Numbered from the stretch's first letter, positions 34,632-46,799 are shown. The stretch: 64,000 bases of DNA from Daedaleopsis sinensis (GCA_033807695.1 CM066300.1:3162001-3226000); one strand, 5' to 3'. Made by a program: numbers and translations. The notes: generated from the sequence alone by a model not told the origin.

Positions 34632-36725
34632 CTAGATGCTCGAGGAGCCGGTGCCATAACCTAGATTTCGAAGGATCAGTGATGGAAATTGCGAGAGCTA
34701 AGAGATACTCACCAGTACTGTTTAAGCGATTGCGCAAAAATGGAGAGCAGTTGAGGTAAGACTTCAGATAGTCACCAGCTGGAGCAGTCACAGACAGCAC
34801 TCACCCTTGGCAGTGGTTATTGAGAGATGAAGGGATGCAAGAGAGATAACGGCACCAGGTGCATGCTAACATGGTAAATTTTGATGTGATGAACACGATC
34901 TACGGCGAATCAGGCTAGTAGATTACTCACCTGCGTAGGGGTTTGAGGTGTAGAAATTGCGGATGAGAACCACAAATAACACGACGGCCAATGGAGCAGC
35001 GATGAGTCGGAGAGTGATCACAATAATCCTGTGACGAGTCGAGGGGCTAATGATGGGGTAAAGCACCATTGCAGAAAGAAGCCCCATTAGGAGGCCACCG
35101 AGATGCGCAAAGTTGTCGACATCTTGGTTACTCCGTGAGTAAACGTCATATACGCTGAACAGGACTACTGACATGGGATAAAACCGATAGCGACACCGAT
35201 GACCAGCTCAATGATCATGAAAACCAACTGAAGAAAGCATGAGAGGAGTGCCTGTAACGGGTGTATGAAACCCACCTTCTTAACCGGTTGATACTGATAT
35301 CTCCAGTGTGCAAATAGGTCGACCCACGCTACCTACAGAGTCGTCAGCGCACATGTTGAATTGTCAGATGGTACTGACATACCGCAACAGTCCCGAAGAT
35401 TGCACCGCTAGCACCGACAGATGGAGCTCCAACAAGGGAGAAGTTCCCGCCGAGGACATTACTAGTAGACATTGTGAGCTCCACGACCAATGGTCGATGC
35501 ACATACCACATACCCGAAGATGCCAGCGGCAAAGTAGAGGATGAGGAATGCGACCGAACCCATCTCCCGCTCGATCTGACGTGCCATGAGCATTGAGAAC
35601 ACTGCGCGTACTAGAGAAATAAACACTCACTTGTGCTGAGGCAGTCATTTGGGCCAACATGTTTAGCAGGAAGTGGATCAAGCCGGCGTGAAGGAAGATG
35701 GGCGTTATGAACCTATTCGTATCCTTGAGCGAACGGAATGATCTCAGATACTGTCTAGACATACCTGAAAGACTGATCTGGTGCCTCGTTATGGAACCCG
35801 CCAAACCCACATATAGTCTCGAGCGAACAACGTTCAGTGACCGGATTAGCCGTATTATTGAGGCCTGATAGCGCAAGGTGAGAAACGTAGGCGCCGAGCA
35901 ATTCGGGAATCTAGGACGGACAGGCAACTGGAGTGGTTACGGGGAACTCGGGTACGTCCTTCATGCAAGGCGGAAACCGTGCACCAAGTTGGATGAGAGC
36001 GGACGAGGAAGGACCCAGCATGGGGTTGACTACTGGCTGCGAGGACATTGAAATTGGAACTTCGTAGGATGAGGACTTAAACTTACCTTGAATGAGAATG
36101 GTGAGCCTTGAGCTCTCGCGTTTGTTACAAGTTCATATATGAGAATTGCAAGCATCACCGCGGATAACGCCCAACCTGCGATATGCTATCAATATGATGT
36201 ATGCGGAATAGCTGAGTGGTTGGCATACAGGCTAGAGGATACTTCTGCACACCAACGCCACGCCTCTTGTCCTCAATCCGCTGCGACAATGGGTAGAGCC
36301 CAAAGTATCGTTGAAACATGTTTGGCTGTTTGTCCGTCATAGCTCGAGACTTGGAAGCAGGAACATGGAACTGCTCCTCGGAGTAGTCTGAAGGCGGTGG
36401 TTCTGAGGATGCGCTCGCCATTGGGACACAACGCGTACTCACCCATATCCTCATATCTGGTCTGGCGAGCATAGTCCTGCGGCTGATTGTACTGCTCAGG
36501 CTTGGGAGTGAAGGGATCGTCGAGTTTGGCTTGCGACTGGTCAGGACCGCTTGGGTAGTATTTGAAGTTCTCGTCCGTGTAGCTGTACCTGTAGTCGGGC
36601 TGGTAGACGGGATTGTGGAACTCGTGTGAGGTGCCAGCTTCGGCGTGTCCAGGATCAAGCAGAGGCTTGGAGTCGGAGTCAGATGGCTCGTGATCGCGGA
36701 CGAGTGCTGTAGGATTGGAGGACAT
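34632..36725 (-). CDS. Rhomboid-family intramembrane serine protease
   Basis: Rhomboids cut transmembrane helices inside the bilayer. Thirteen to fourteen exons: 36725-36443, 36387-36229, 36175-36087, 36036-35922, 35864-35765, 35712-35631, 35575-35514, 35461-35383, 35332-35276, 35227-35173, 35122-34931, 34865-34805, 34717-34713, 34660-34632; about 455 aa. The long N-terminal cytosolic part is polar and Pro/Tyr-rich. Core motifs are NPMLGPSSSALIQLGARF, RFITPIFLHAGLIHFLLNM, IEREMG...YFAAGIFG, catalytic Ser in GASGAIFG and catalytic His in VDNFAHLGG. A Cys-rich end (WCRYLSC...NNHCQG) matches fungal plasma-membrane/Golgi-type members. The end is unsure: using a 5-nt exon gives ...CQGTGYGTGSSSI, skipping it gives a 16-residue alternative ending near 34615. 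Confidence 0.85.
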
Positions 36726-37293
36726 GGTAGTCGTTAGATGTGAGCAGTCAGGTATATCGGAACCTCAGCGAGCGGTGGGTGGCTAGGTGGTCGAGAGCGA
36801 AAGAGAAGGATATAGGAGGTGGGGAGAGAAGGGATATATGAATTGACACATGCCCAGCGGCGGGACTTGGCGTTGGACAACTACAAACCGCCGCCGACGG
36901 CCATGTCTGTACCGCCCCGCATTGTTGGCAATACCGCCCTGCCATCGAACGCCCACCTCCCTCTCGTGCTCTCGCGTACAGTACGGTCTCAGCCAAGTTC
37001 CAACCCGCACATAGCAACCCAAGCTCTTCTGCCAGTGCCATCGCAAACAACTAGCACTGTCGGCTATCTTCACTAAATTCGACTTTCATAGCATGCGCAG
37101 TCGCCACTCTGTATACGATGGGAATCAAATGGGGATAGTATAGTCGACGCCGTTTTCTCAAAATAGCCTTCGGTTACCGACTGCGCTCGCAGCCACAGCA
37201 GCACTGGCAGTCTGCGGAAACCTGTACATTTGTAGCTAGATGCGGCCTGGGCCCTGAAGGTACCGGTCACTGGGTTCGACTCTCGAGGTGTTC
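36726..37293. other. Intergenic
   Basis: No gene seen between the rhomboid start and the 3' end of the dienelactone-hydrolase-like gene. It holds the rhomboid promoter. Confidence 0.3.
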
Positions 37294-39178
37294 TCACTCG
37301 ATGGGCAAGCCTTCGCTCTCCTTCCACTTCGACAACAATGTGTTGCTTGGCTGCCCGAATGGGTCCACTACCTTATGCGCGACCTCAACTCCTGCGACGG
37401 GCAGGTCTCCGGGTTCCAACAGGCCGAGCTGCGATCGATCTATGAGCGAACGTTCTGTCCGTGTGGTAGACGTCCGAGTTACCTGAACTAGAGCAGAAGC
37501 TTGATCCCAGTAGCTGTATAGAGGCCGTGAGTAGCTGATTTGTTACGAGGCTATCCTCTACATACATATGCCTAACATGTACGATGCATGTGAGTACTTT
37601 CACAGTCTCAGTAGACACTAGCCGTCGGCTTACTCGAAAGTCAGCTTGTCACCCCGAAAGGCAACAACCCCAACAAGGGCGATCTCCAGTGGCTTTCCAG
37701 TAGGTTTGATTCCCGGCAAGAAGTAATCGATTTCCTAGAATATCCTCCCATGAACAGGTGCTTCTGTCAGGGAGATGGGTTATTCGTGGCATACGGTCGT
37801 GTGAGTGCATTTGAATATCATCTCGTCTATGACCCTGTCCGCTCCGACTGAGGAACGCGCAAAGATGAGCTGATCGGGCAGGTGAACGGCGTTCCGATCA
37901 ACGTACTCGTCCGCGATATGGTGATAAGCTCCGTGTCTGGGGGAGTCACCTATTCTGATCATTGGTTCTAGATCGTAACCTGCAAGCCAGCGATACTCAC
38001 ATCCTCTCGGACAAAGTGGTACTGCATTAGGCGGGTGGAATGAGCTGCAGACCATCTCGAAATTCTCTAGAAAGCACGGACCTTGTAGAACCGCGCTAGG
38101 TCCTGATAACCTACGCCTCCTGTCATCGTAGGAACGTGGTTCACATACGGGGTAGCCACCTGTAAAGCATTCGGTCACAATGAATAGGGATCGGGCCGAC
38201 TTTGCGCCTCCTAAACTCACCATGGTAGACATCGTTTCTAGCGAAACGTCGTTTCTTCTCAGCGTCCGATCAGTATGAACCACGCGATCGAGAGCGTACT
38301 CATCGAGTCTCTCTCCGCGAATTCCTAGAAGCCAACCCGCTCGCAATGAGGTACCACAAAGAACGATCCCGAAGCAACTCACGAAGTACGCATGCCTTTC
38401 CCAGAGCTTCTCGAGCGGATAGTGAGGGCCGAGTTCCCTGCGAAGGATCTCGAGGGTCCGCGTGTACGAGAGGTTGTTCGCCGAGCGAAGGTATGGTGCA
38501 ACGGACTTGATCTTTCCGCTCGCGTGGTCGATTGGGGCCCCGGCCTCGAACGGGAACGGAGGCGTGGCAGACACGAAGGGGTATGTGAAGATCGTCACGG
38601 GCGGAGGGCGAGCGGTCGGAATACCCATTGCCCTCTTCTCCGCGATCTCCTGCAGAGAGGCGTGTAGGGCCTCCTGTTTCGCAGAGAGGTGGAAAATGGT
38701 CCTGCAGATCCACGAACGACTCGTCAGTCAGACCATATCATCAACTAAGAAGAGCACGTACGGAATGGTTATTCCGTCAGCCAGACTATAAACCAACCCC
38801 GTTCCGTCCTCAATTTGAGGGCAGTAGTGTGCCAGAGCCTTGAGCTTCGCCGATTCGAGAAGCTCGCGCGCGAAGGCAAGATCCCCGCTTTCGAGGCCAT
38901 AGGTGATCAGGGCCCATTCTGTTTCATCTCCAAGCTTAGTCCGAACATCCGCGAAACCAGACTGCAGTGTCTCGACCGGGCTGGGGTATGTTACTGAGAT
39001 GACATCGTAGCCCTCTTCACTTAGCTAGGTTGGAGCGCGGCGCACTATCAGCTGTAATCCGTAACATAACCGGAGTGCTCACCTGTTGGCCCCATGATGC
39101 TTGATCATCTGGGATGAACAAAACTAATGTTGCAGGTATGGCGACTGATGCGACCGGATTTGCGAAAATGCGAGCCAT
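37294..39178 (-). CDS. Dienelactone-hydrolase-like / SnoaL-like fusion (carboxymethylenebutenolidase family)
   Basis: Fungal proteins of this type join an alpha/beta-hydrolase-like N-half to a SnoaL/NTF2-like C-half; the reaction is unproven. Thirteen exons: 39178-39083, 39024-38762, 38701-38383, 38324-38300, 38237-38221, 38159-38082, 38021-38001, 37949-37907, 37847-37795, 37734-37634, 37571-37566, 37513-37483, 37428-37294; 395 aa, every phase consistent. Motifs: LSEEGYDVISVTYPSP, ALITYGLESGD, LEKLWERHAYFEFAERD, VATPYVNHVPTMTGGVG, YHFV, PPDTELITISRT, GADRVIDEMIFK, LPGIKPTGKP, VAFRGDKLTFEHIYWDQASALVQ. One exon is only 6 nt (37571-37566), supplying the His of EHIYWD. The usual hydrolase Cys/Ser nucleophile was not identified in the N-half, so that half may be inactive. 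Confidence 0.75.
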
Positions 39179-39653
39179 AAGGGACTAGATATGCTGCAGA
39201 GCTTGGACAATACTACCACTGTTCACTTCTGCGTCAAGTTGGAAAGGGGCAGAGATCGTGGGGAGTTTCAACCGCCTGAAGTCGTCAACGTTGTGCAAGT
39301 GCCCAGTTCTCAAGATCTCACAGCCAAAGTTGTAGATAGGTGAAAGTCCGCTTACGGGCCGCCAACCTCCGCACCTAGTGGGCAAAACGACCGAGATGAG
39401 ATAACGACACTACATAGTAGAGAGCATGTATCACACACCGCTGGCATCATCTACCAACCCGCCGGCATCGTCTACCAACCCGCCACCGAGAGTTGTTGAG
39501 AACATATCCCCGACAGAACGGGTATGCAAAGACAGCAGCGGTATCTAGGTACATTATGGGTGAGACGACAGCAATGCAACAACGATTCGTGCGAGTCCGA
39601 TCCACTGGCCACAAGCCCCATCCTACCTCCGCCACCTGCAGAACCCACGCTTG
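39179..39653. other. Intergenic with a short direct repeat
   Basis: No gene recognised. A 20-base unit of the form GGCATCRTCTACCAACCCGCC occurs twice in tandem at about 39444-39483, differing at one base. Confidence 0.4.
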
Positions 39654-42600
39654 TTATGAGATCATGGACGACATGGATGGCTCCCGTTCTATCGGCGTGC
39701 CACCCACAACGCTCGCCCGACCCCTACTCCGCCCCGACGGAGCGCGTGTCAGCATCGTCAAGTGCACCGCTGTGTCTATCTTCAACTCGTCCCCATCCTC
39801 TCCAAGCTCGTCGGGCGAGTATGGCGGCGGCGGCTTTTCGTCATCGTCCTCCGGATCCACGGGCTCTAGTTCTGGCCTCGTCCACCGGGCGGCAGCCCCG
39901 CTCCCGTCGACCCACTGGAGGGTTGTTAGGCCGATGTCGCGCAAATGCCTGTTATACCGCCATCCCATTGCACCCCTGTTTCCGAAGCTAGCCCGGCTCG
40001 TACTTCGGCTGGAGCTATCGACACTGAGACGGACACTGGTGCGCTTCTCGTCATCGAAACTTGCAGGCTTTCTTGGAAGTGCCCCGAGCATTCGTGGGTC
40101 GGAAGGAAGTAGTAGAGGAAGCATGTGCCGGGAGTCTAGGAGTTCTCCAAGAGGATCAGGAGCCTTGGCGGGCTCCCAAAGCAGTTTCTCTTGTGTCCTG
40201 TCAAAGAGCGCGTCGATGGAACGTTGTGCAGCGAAGATTTCGAGCGATGATGTGGAGGCGTCCTGCTCCGAGTTGATTGAGACATCATGGAGTGATGGTG
40301 ATGCACTACTCTCTTCCCGTTCCCTCTCTCGTTCGCCAATCTGAAAAATGGAGCATACTCGATTGAGAACTTTCAGAGCAGCGGCGGAAATGCTGACCTC
40401 CTTCCGCATTTGCTCAACTCCCATCTTCACCCGATGCCTCTCCCAGTCCTTCTGGAGCTGTTGTAGATACTGGTTGCACTCTTCGGTCATCCGACCTTCG
40501 TTGACTTCGTACTTGTAGTCCCGTACTGCCCGACGCATCTGGCGTTGACATGAGTACATCAAACAAGGCAAGACACTCAGAGTAACATACCTGCAATGGG
40601 TTCAGATGTTTCATTGTTTGAATGGTCGCTATGAGGTTGGAGAATTCGGTGATTGATGATAGGCACTGCGAGCGGTCAGCATGTCTAGATGGTCGACAAG
40701 TGTAACGGCACAAACCTGAAGCCAATTCAAAAGATCGTGGACGGGTGCGAAGTGCGAACCAACATTCTTGGGGAGCTCCATAGTGCCAATCCATTCTTCG
40801 ATAACCCCGAGGTTCATGCCGATCTGAACAGCTCGTGATCTATACGAGACAGTATTGGTCAGGGCTAAATATTGACAAGGATAGTCAACATACCGACACA
40901 AGTACTTCTTGCGGGTGAGGACTCGGTTGAAAATCTCGCCTATCCATAGTCAGAGCGTGCTCTAAGATCCCATCGCACGCGATAACTCACATGCAGTCCA
41001 GTACATCACCTGTGACCAGAACTGTATTACCAAAGCAGGGTTTACACCAGAGAGGGTGAGGAGCGTGTGGAGGGCGGTGATGAAGGAAATGATATCTTTC
41101 GGGGATGTAGGTGGTGGTAGTTGAGTTTCGGAGAATAATGACTGTAGGGGAGTAGCTGATGACGATCCACGATTGCGTGTGAAGGTTTGTCTGAGCGAGG
41201 CGAAGCCACGATTGTTAGGTGGAGAGGTGGACGATTGCGGGGGTGGGGAAGGTGGTCTGCTGCTTTGCGTAGGAGACATCGGCGCACCCCCTCGAGCCGC
41301 GTTTCCATTCGGCTTCTTCTTGCCTCCAAATGAGCGAAGGAATGACCATTCGCCTTCGAACTGAATGGCGTCGAATTCACTCGACAGTGGAGAGTAGTCA
41401 AGCAATGCTGAGTCTAGCAACTGGTCTATCTTTCGCTCGGCGAGACGTATCACGAATACTAGTCGAATGTTTAGCGCGTGTCTGTCGAGGACAGAGGTGT
41501 CACATGAAGCATACCAAAGACCGAGTTGAGGATTTCCTCTACGAGAGACAGAGAACCGAGGGCTTCACAAGTGTTGTTGATGGCGTTGTCACATCGCATG
41601 AGATGTAGCCATACGGTTGTGTTGTATAGCCAAAAGATCAAATACGTCGGGTCTTCTGAATGGCTCTGCGCATAGTCGAACTTAGAGCTGATCATACTCA
41701 TCCCGAGAGAACTTACGAAGAAGACATCTTCTATGGCGTCAGTGGCCCCGATAATTAGGTCCTCAATCCAGTTGTGGTCGCAGTTCAGACATGCGAAACG
41801 CGTTAGCATATATAGCGCATTAGCTGGCTCGGCATTGCGGAGGGCTGGTCTGAAGTCGGTGATCAAGGATTGGAAGATGTCAGGTAGTGACACCGGGGAG
41901 AAGACAAGCATGGAAGAAAAATCTGGCGGCGGAGTCTGCAGCTCGTTCTGAGAGACACAACATGGCGGCGCAGGGCCGAATGGACTTACGAGCATAGAGT
42001 CACTTGGTGCCTCGTCTTCACTATCTTCATCGGAGTCGATGGATAAGAGCATGTCTTCATCCCCCCACCACCTAGGAGCAATGCCGAGGACCTTCTCGAT
42101 GTCCTCTTGGAGGGTTCTCCGTCTCCGTATACGACGCATATGCTTCTCAAGGATCCGCCGTTGCTCTTCCATTCTACCGCCCTTCCATCCTGCTTCACGC
42201 ATTGCTTCTTCTAGCAATAAAGCGACGTCCTCTCTGCCCGGGACCGTGGAATGCGCCGTTACAATATCCAGTGCGGTCAACTTGCGCCTTGTAATGGCAA
42301 GGGGAGATGAGCCATGGGTAAGGAGGTAGGAAACGAGGGTGGGCGGAGACAGTAAGGACGCGTAGTGAAGCGCAGTCCAACCAGCTAGAACAGGGCATAA
42401 GAACTACGTCGGACTGAACGAGTTAACAACGTACCATAGTCTGCAACGTTGACATCACATCCCTCGGATACAAGCGATCTGATACACTCTTCCCGTTCGA
42501 TGTCTCGTTCAGACTCGGAGCCGAAGCCAAGGATGGAAATACTAATCAGCCCAAGACCATCTTCATCCTGCTTTGAGAGATCGACGAATTGTTGGGCCAG

Positions 42601-42807
42601 TGGATCGGTGAGGAGGAAGGAGAGCAAGGAGATGTCCGCAAAGACGCATGCACGGACTAGACAATGCGTAACAAGCTCTGCCTTCTGTGAAGGTGCGAGG
42701 CCGACATGGGGTGATAACAGATCCGAGATTTGAGAGGGTGTTGGATACAAGGGTTGCAGGTCAGGTTCGACTGCAAAGTCTGCGGATCCCAACGAAGAGG
42801 AGTCCAT
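39654..42807 (-). CDS. Ankyrin-repeat and DIL-domain protein
   Basis: Fungal proteins that pair ankyrin repeats with the DIL (dilute) domain, best known as the cargo-binding part of class V myosin tails; cellular role little known. Exons: 42807-42435, 42384-41990, 41947-41515, 41458-40991, 40939-40894, 40839-40716, 40665-40591, then 40538-39654. Ankyrin marks near residues 115-180: CDVNVADYAGWTALHYASLLSPPTLVSYLLTHG-type pattern. The DIL core follows (FWLYNTTVWLHLMRCD, FWSQVMYWTACEIFNRVL, GVIEEWIG, LLNWLQ, ATIQTMKHLNPLQMRRAV), then a helical and disordered tail. Two in-frame short stretches could also be spliced (about 36 nt after EDVFF, and 60 nt after MRKE), so length is roughly 935-965 aa. 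Confidence 0.8.
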
Positions 42808-43214
42808 TCGAAGGCAAGTGGATGTCCAGCGCGGGGGTTGCGAGAGACGATATAACGCGTAATTGAGGAGATATACGGGTGCTGCAGGCCGGCTGACAAC
42901 GGCGTGTCCCGCTGAGCTCAGTTGAGGGTCGTGGCTACTTGCGTCGTAACGACGATGGTTGTTAAATGGCTGTGGCGGGCGAGAAGCGGGAACTAGGAGG
43001 GCATAGACAGTGCAGAGTGCGAACTTCGAAGAGCACTAGTACTCGGACGAGGACTGAGTACATGGGCGCTTCCTGCAATGCATACCAGCTCACGTGGTCC
43101 AGATCTCATCTCTACGAGCTACTGTTAGTTTTGACCGAGTTTTGAGCTTTACCCGCCCCTGACCCGCCCTCCTCTGTCCTCCTCCTGCAATTGCCTCACC
43201 TTGACTCTGCTACC
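42808..43214. other. Divergent promoter, DIL gene / RRP15
   Basis: About 400 bases between two divergent starts with no gene. A pyrimidine-rich run (CCCTCCTCTGTCCTCCTCCTGC) sits just before the RRP15 ATG, as is common in fungal core promoters. Confidence 0.4.
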
Positions 43215-44005
43215 ATGCCTCCTGAAAAACGCCTCAAGTTCTCACAGGACCAGCCCTCAGAAGGCGAAGAGGATGAGAAAATGCTGTCTGGATCCGATGC
43301 GGCAGAGTCTTCACGGGCAGGCTCCAGTTCCGAGGGCAGCGAGCCTGATACCGAAGACGAGATTACGGAGGCAAAGTTCGCCAAGTCGAAGAAGACATCA
43401 AAGCGGAAACGTCGCGCAACAGATGCTACCAACTTCGGTGCTACCTTGCAGTCTCTTCTTACGACCGATGCCCCGGAGGCCCCGCTATCTCTCAAGCCGT
43501 CACTGGCTCGGAAGCGGAGGGAGGAGAAGTTGGAGGCAAAAGGGAAGCACGTACTCCAGGTCGAACGGAAGGAGAAAGAAGATCGCGGTCGAATAACGGA
43601 CGTAATTGGGGGATGGGGAGGGGAGGGGGAGCGTGCATTGCGGAAAGTAGCTCAACGAGGAGGTATGTCCCCACCCCCACGTACAACCCTCCGACAAATA
43701 CCTAACTTCCACTGCGTGTAGTTGTGAAGTTATTCAACGCGATCCAACAGTCGCAGGCTGCATCTGCGGCAGTGGCGGAAGATCTAAAAGCACATCGGGG
43801 TACGGGCAAGCCAACTCTCCCTGCGCCCGCGATGCACGACAAGAAGAGGAAGGGCAAACAGAACGAGAGCATTATCGGTAGAGGGAAAGAAGGTTCGTCC
43901 GTCCGATTTTTCGTTTCGCTCGTATCTCACCAGTATACAGCATCACTAGCCCAGGACGACTTCCTGGACATCATCCGCTCCGGCGGTATCGTCTCCAAGG
44001 CTTGA
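43215..44005 (+). CDS. RRP15: RRP15, pre-60S ribosome biogenesis factor
   Basis: Rrp15 is a nucleolar component of early pre-60S particles, needed for processing of 27S pre-rRNA. Three exons: 43215-43662, 43722-43892, 43941-44005; 227 aa. The N-terminus is acidic and Ser-rich, then a Lys/Arg cluster (KSKKTSKRKRR) precedes the Rrp15 domain: FGATLQSLL, LARKRREEKLEAKGKHVLQVERKEKEDRGR, ERALRKVAQRGVVKLFNAI across intron 1. The end DDFLDIIRSGG is also typical. ATG 43215 was chosen because the frame upstream has no other ATG. Neighbouring snoRNA and POP3 genes are functionally related in ribosome/RNA maturation but are not close enough to imply co-regulation. Confidence 0.85.
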
Positions 44006-44735
44006 TATACATCGCTCAGCTTGAGCTCCTGAATTCTTGACAATCAATACTCGCCTATGCATGTCATTTGCAAATACTCTTTACGGTACTACTTGTCCAT
44101 TGGTGTAGCGAGGAAGCAGTTTCCTGTAATGTGATTCCTACACATGCATATACCGTGTTTATCTCCTAAACAGGGCCCTCCCCACTACCTGGTGCGCAAA
44201 ATGCGTCAGAAAAACGTCGACTGCGAGCTCGGCAAGGTCGTCGAGATGCTCGAGGCCAAGACGCAGCCGTGCGAGGGCGCCCTGGAGTTGTGCATACTGG
44301 CATAATGTATTGCGCGCACACCTTACGCGGTTTTAGTCGTTATTTCAGGACTCAGGGTAAGCATTCGTTTCTCGTAATATCACACACTCGTTAGAACAGT
44401 AGTACTTGTGCATGTTAACCACAAGATCCATACGCGTACAGGTTCATACAATTAATGCATGCGAGCTATAGATATTTGAGCCTTCGAAACTGTCTATCTA
44501 CTCTTGCGCACAAGTCGCAGAGCCAACTATTTACCCCGCCATCCCTGCGTGGGGATGTAGTTGACAAGATCTAGCTTGCGATTGGGATCCGTTCCATGCA
44601 CAGTCAGGTCAACGCGACTGACGCGCCGATTGGTCGCCACCGTTCCCACCGTTCCATCAAGCGCTCACTCACAGACTTGCCCTGAAGTAACTTGTTCTCA
44701 TAAAAATTCCATCTCTGATTGTCGTCGTGTCCTTC
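44006..44735. other. Intergenic with an orphan coding-like segment
   Basis: At about 44173-44304 an open segment with strong G/C third-position bias, preceded by a CAG acceptor-like end, reads ...HYLVRKMRQKNVDCELGKV..., then LEAKTQPCEG and a TAA. Its base composition differs from the AT-rich DNA on both sides. The family was not recognised; it could be a gene fragment. The rest of the interval holds nothing evident. Confidence 0.35.
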
Positions 44736-45890
44736 ATGGTCTGTTTCTTTCATTACACGCTCTGGTCTGCATTCCTAATCGGCCCTCTAGGTATCAAAGA
44801 CGAAGATATATCAGGAGGAATGGGAACGGCGTTTGCATGACGTTCAGGTGTCCAAAGAGTGAGTACGTCACATTCCGTTCCACGGCGACGCTCTCGGGAT
44901 GAGCAACTATCAATGGGAATCTCTCTGAATCTCTTTGAAGAGTAAAAAATTTGCATGTATTATCTGACACGCAGTCGCCGCTTTTTGTCTCGTTCGTGTG
45001 GACTGGATTGTTGACTTACCAACTGCGACAGTGACCTGAACCGTCTTGTCATGGATTACCTCGTCATCGAGGGATACAAGTCCGCCGCCGAGGAGTTCAG
45101 CAAAGAAGCTGATATGGAGGCACCTGTGGACTTCGACTCCATCGAGAACCGGATGAACATCCGTGAGGCGCTACAGCGCGGTGATGTTGGTGATGCGATT
45201 ACGAGGGTGAACGACCTGAATCCGGATGTGAGTGTTGTCAATAACATTGAATGGCCATTCTACCACATGGCCTGCAAGGATTAAACCTTTTCATGCACCA
45301 CGCCGAGACCCTCGGGGTCGATGGTGAGACCCAACACCAAAACTTCAGTCTTCAATATGATACACCCACTTTACCTCTACATGTTGCCATTCTGATGCTG
45401 ATGCGTCTATTTCATAGATACTCGACACGAATCCATCCCTATATTTTCGGCTCCAGCAGCAGAAACTCATTGAGTACATACGCCAAGGCAAAATCGCAGA
45501 CGCCTTGGAGTTCGCTCAGGCGGAGCTGGCCCCTCGCGGTGAAGAGAGCCCGGAGTTCCTCGCGGAACTAGAGCGCACGATGGCATTGTTGGCGTTCGAG
45601 TCATCTCCGATGATGCCGTCGTCCGTGAGTGAGCTGTTGTCACCGGCGCAGAGAATGAAGACTGCTGCGGAGGTGAATGCAGCAATACTGGAGAGCCTGA
45701 GCCAAGGGAAGGAGGCAAAGCTTGTTGGGTTGCTCCGATTGTTATGTTGGGGTGAGGCCATGTTGGAAGAGCGTGCAGAGTTGCCGAAGGTGTGTAGTTG
45801 GAGACTGCGCCGCTTGGCACCCGGACCCGAACTGAAACTTGCCCGCAGATTGACCTCAATGACGGAACATTTGGGGAGCGCACGAGTTGA
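44736..45890 (+). CDS. GID8: GID8, subunit of the GID/CTLH E3 ubiquitin ligase
   Basis: Gid8 (human TWA1) is a scaffold of the GID ligase that degrades gluconeogenic enzymes in yeast. Exons: 44736-44738 (only the ATG), 44791-44858, 45032-45227, 45418-45789, 45849-45890; 226 aa, matching the usual length of about 228. Motifs: EEWERRLHDVQVSKDDLNRLVMDYLVIEGY (LisH region), IREALQRGDVGDAI (CTLH), ILDTNPSLYFRLQQQKLIEYIR, GKIADALEFAQAELAP, ELERTMALLAF (CRA) and IDLNDGTFGER at the end. The one-codon first exon with a GTCTGT donor is inferred; another 5' exon is possible. All other phases agree. Confidence 0.85.
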
Positions 45891-46799
45891 TGATGGTGCG
45901 AGATATGCGGCGCATATGTGAAGGTGTTGGAGCTTTGGTATCGGTGTCAATCGCAATGCATTGTTGACAAGGATGGATGTATGTACTAGTACGGACATTA
46001 TACAGTGTTTCATCACGAGTCTAGGCGTGGCCAGGAGGATGTGGGCGTGTGAAGCCGGGGCTGCCATAGTGGGCTACTGGGCTGATGTGGGTGGGGAATA
46101 CGGAGACAACAATCAGATGATCGCGAAGGGGGCCTTGACAGGTCCATGATTTGGCGATATGACAGGTTGCGGTCAATGCCATGAAGCTTCGCAGGTTCTC
46201 GGAGACGGAGAAGTGTGCATCGCGCAGAAGCAGGGTCCACTGCGAGTCGCGTCTGGCTAATTTGCCGGGAGGGCCGCAGAACGTGGACCCATGCACGCGT
46301 GCTCGCCAGGGACCGAGTGCCGGACAAGGGTGGACACGAGCGAGAGGGTGGGCACGCGGAACTCATGTGTAGTCCAATGCTGGACGGCGTATCCGCGCGC
46401 GCTTCCGACGCGAGATGAGACGGAGGAGAGAGCGGGCTCGCTGGGCGCTTGGCGGCGCCGGGAGGGTGACAAGCTGCTGGGTCGGGATGCCGGGCTTAGT
46501 CAGCCGGCGGCAGCATGGTGTGCCTTGGCCATTCGCCTCAACCGCTTTCTTGTCGTTTAGCACGACGACGCTCGAGCCCCCGCCCCCGTCCCCCGAGCCC
46601 TCTGCGCTCACAGCCACACATCCCTCGGAGCAGGCTTTCCTTCGCGGTCGGGCCCTCTACGCCTCTCTCCTCTAGCCCCCTCCCCCTCCTCCTCCCCGTA
46701 ACCTCCATCATCCTGCCCGATCGTGCCCGCCCCTCCTGCCTCCCTGGGCCGCCTCGTTCGTCTCAACCTGTCTCAACCTGTCTCTACATTCCCTTCGCA
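45891..46799. other. Long leader/promoter of the MAPKKK gene
   Basis: No gene recognised in roughly 900 bases. The last 200 bases are strongly pyrimidine-rich (runs of CCCCC and CTCCTC), as expected near a transcription start or long 5' untranslated region. Overlapping short frames on both strands lack motifs. Confidence 0.4.

Noticed and set aside
36208..36245. tRNA-like 5' half (TAGCTGAGTGGTTGGCATAC) on the plus strand
   Set aside because: It resembles a D-arm but no T-loop (GGTTCGA-type) or pairing acceptor stem follows within tRNA length, and the stretch coincides with an exon/intron boundary of the rhomboid gene on the other strand.
37270..37285. GGGTTCGACTC, a T-loop-like sequence
   Set aside because: The flanking five-base stem does not pair and no anticodon arm is present upstream; it lies just past the stop of the dienelactone-hydrolase-like gene.
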